From: Thermoplasmata archaeon
GTDB taxonomy: Archaea > Thermoplasmatota > Thermoplasmata > Lutacidiplasmatales > UBA184
Direction of reading: 5' to 3'
Length of the DNA stretch: 6,326 nt
NCBI GenBank assembly: GCA_022750355.1
Contig: JAKIVW010000049.1
Span: 5,377 to 11,702, forward strand
Part shown: positions 5,165-6,326 of the stretch, one piece after another
Position numbering within the stretch: the first letter of the stretch is position 1
How the letters are laid out: every line of letters starts with the position of its first letter
Notes under the pieces: generated by a model
Databases searched by the model: none
What the model saw: only the letters and a program-made list of their open reading frames with translations
What the model was told of the DNA's origin: nothing
Made by a program: the position numbers and the translations under genes

Positions 5165-5170
5165 ATTAAA
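5165..5170 (+). promoter_or_regulatory. TATA-like box of the methyltransferase gene (leaderless)
   Basis: ATTAAA is centred 28 bases before the GTG at 5196. Transcription would start at or within a few bases of the start codon, giving a leaderless message. No ribosome-binding site is present, and this spacing supports the GTG as the true start. Confidence 0.5.
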
Positions 5171-5195
5171 GGCGGGCCCGCGCTGGGCGGGCTCG

Positions 5196-5804
5196 GTGCA
5201 CTTCTTCGACCGGGCCTACGAGGGAACGCCCCCCTGGGAGATCGGCCGCCCCCAGAACGAATTCGTTCAACTCGAGGAACGCGGTGAGATCCGGGGGCGG
5301 GTGCTCGACGTGGGTTGTGGGACGGGGGAGAACGCGTTCTTCTACGCTCAGCGCGGGCACGATACCTGGGCGATCGATTTCTCCCCGCGGGCGATCGGGC
5401 TGGCCCGAGAAAGGGCCGCGACGCGCAAGGCCCCGGTTCACTTGCAGGTCGCCTCCGCTCTCGAACTGGGTCGCCTCGGGGAGACGTTCGACACCGTCAC
5501 CGACTGCGGGATGTTCCACACCTTCCTGGACGAACACCGCCCGGTGTACGCGGCCAGCGTAGCCGAGGTCCTTCGGCCCGGAGGACGTCTCTTCATCCTC
5601 TGCTTCTCGGAAAAGGAACCCACAGATTGGGGCGGCCCACGCCGCGTCACCGAATCCGAGATCCGGACCACGTTTGCAGCGCCATGGACCATCCGTTGGG
5701 TCCGGGCCGCGCGGTTCGAGACGAGAGTGCCGGAGGTGACGGGCTATGCCTGGCTGGCAGCGCTGGAGCGTCCCACCGCCCGACCGTCACCCGCTCTGCC
5801 GTGA
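5196..5804 (+). CDS. Class I SAM-dependent methyltransferase
   Basis: The enzyme transfers a methyl group from S-adenosylmethionine; the acceptor is unknown. The 202-residue product opens with FDRAYEGTPPWEIGRPQ (4-20), a hallmark of a common small-molecule methyltransferase group related to thiopurine- and TehB-like enzymes. Motif I, VLDVGCGTGEN (36-46), forms the SAM-binding loop. The acidic D61 in AIDFS should bind the SAM ribose, ETFDTVTDCGMFHTF is the strand-four region, and LRPGGRLFIL is the post-motif. WGGPRRVTESEIR toward the C-terminus is also typical of the group. It starts with GTG: no upstream ATG is in frame, the family N-terminus begins right there, and a TATA-like box gives leaderless spacing. 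It is divergent from the membrane-protein gene and 145 bases before msrA. Detoxifying methylation is a guess from family and context. Confidence 0.88.
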   Translation: MHFFDRAYEGTPPWEIGRPQNEFVQLEERGEIRGRVLDVGCGTGENAFFYAQRGHDTWAIDFSPRAIGLARERAATRKAPVHLQVASALELGRLGETFDTVTDCGMFHTFLDEHRPVYAASVAEVLRPGGRLFILCFSEKEPTDWGGPRRVTESEIRTTFAAPWTIRWVRAARFETRVPEVTGYAWLAALERPTARPSPALP

Positions 5805-5810
5805 CTCGAC

Positions 5811-5837
5811 GCCGTGAGGCCCACGGGGGCGCACGGC
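5811..5837. terminator. Hairpin after the methyltransferase gene
   Basis: GCCGTG (5811-5816) pairs with CACGGC (5832-5837), and inside it GCCC (5819-5822) pairs with GGGC (5827-5830) around an ACGG loop: ten pairs with a small internal loop. It begins 6 bases after the stop codon. GCCGTGA is also directly repeated at 5798-5804 and 5811-5817. No T-run follows, so this is a possible 3'-end structure rather than a proven terminator. Confidence 0.35.
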
Positions 5838-5949
5838 CTCGTTCCCGGAGACCCCCTCGAGCCGCCGATATCACGAAACCGGTGGGACTCGCCGTTGTCT
5901 CGCGGGCAGGGGTCATCGTCATCCCTCTGCGCGCGCTCTCTTCCCGCGT

Positions 5950-6326
5950 ATGACCGCCACGGCATCGATCCCTTCGTCAGGGACCACGGAGCAAGCGACC
6001 ATCGGGGGCGGATGCTTTTGGTGCACGGAGGCCGTATTCTCCGAACTGCGCGGCGTCGTGAGCGTCTTCCCGGGGTACGCCGGGGGTGCTCTTCCCAATC
6101 CGACCTACGAACAGGTGTGCGGCGGGCGGACCGGCCACGCCGAGGTCGTGCAGGTGACGTTCCGTCCGTCCGAATTGAGCTACCACGACCTGCTGACGAT
6201 CTTCATGACCACGCACGACCCGACCACCCTCAACCAGCAAGGGAACGACCACGGGCCGCAGTATCGGTCGATCATCCTCTACCACACCCCGGAGCAACGA
6301 GCGACCGCCGCGGCGACCCTCCGAGA
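5950..6326 (+). CDS. msrA: Peptide-methionine (S)-S-oxide reductase MsrA (3' end outside window)
   Basis: MsrA reduces the S diastereomer of methionine sulfoxide, free or in proteins, complementing MsrB. The visible 125 residues cover most of the family domain. They show the active-site motif GGGCFWC (19-25) with catalytic C22, GYAGG (42-46), NPTYEQVCGGRTGHAEVV (50-67), and HDPTTLNQQGNDHGPQYRS (89-107), all strongly conserved in MsrA. The frame is open to the window edge, so the C-terminal part, where resolving cysteines often lie, cannot be seen. ATG 5950 leaves a short 17-residue leader before the domain, which is normal. I find no clear TATA box at leaderless distance and no ribosome-binding site, so its promoter is unclear; readthrough from the methyltransferase across 145 bases is possible. 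MsrA and MsrB are separate proteins here, not a fusion. Confidence 0.95.
   Translation, partial: MTATASIPSSGTTEQATIGGGCFWCTEAVFSELRGVVSVFPGYAGGALPNPTYEQVCGGRTGHAEVVQVTFRPSELSYHDLLTIFMTTHDPTTLNQQGNDHGPQYRSIILYHTPEQRATAAATLR

Overview
The window is about two-thirds G+C, and its genes look archaeal in how they are expressed. Several start codons have an A/T-rich, TATA-like box about 25-35 bases upstream and no Shine-Dalgarno sequence (clearest at the methyltransferase at 5196, the F420/NADP-type reductase at 3351 and the CsoR-like gene at 836). That layout suggests leaderless or nearly leaderless transcripts. With the high G+C and a six-helix membrane protein resembling archaeal families, a high-G+C Thermoplasmatota-like archaeon is my best guess. 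This is inference; no rRNA or other phylogenetic marker is present. I recognise no mobile element, CRISPR array, tRNA or rRNA.

Layout. Bases 1-382 are non-coding as far as I can see, with one perfect hairpin and one perfect 14-bp palindrome. A rightward block follows: msrB (383-781), a CsoR/FrmR-family repressor (836-1099) with a G/C-tract operator-like dyad directly in front of it, a cation diffusion facilitator metal exporter (1127-2032), and a phosphinothricin/methionine-sulfoximine-type GNAT acetyltransferase (2119-2661). A strong GC hairpin separates the last from a convergent F420/NADP-reductase-family gene (3351-2707, minus). About 310 bases without a convincing gene (3352-3661) contain several possible stem-loops. 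Two minus-strand genes come next, a six-helix membrane protein of unknown function (5090-4365) and a GST-fold protein (4291-3662). Divergent from them is a SAM-dependent methyltransferase (5196-5804), then msrA (5950 to the window end, truncated by the edge).

How they fit together. The repressor and exporter are 27 bases apart and form a likely self-regulated metal-resistance operon. MsrB and MsrA repair the R and S diastereomers of methionine sulfoxide and lie at opposite ends of the window. Between them are enzymes of families often linked to detoxification of small molecules or to redox balance (GNAT, GST-fold, NADP/F420 reductase, small methyltransferase). A loose stress and detoxification neighbourhood is a reasonable reading, but the strands alternate, so this is not one operon. 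The most unusual points are the CsoR-like protein, which keeps only one of the three canonical metal ligands next to a textbook-like operator, and the GST-fold protein, which lacks the usual glutathione-binding Glu-Ser.
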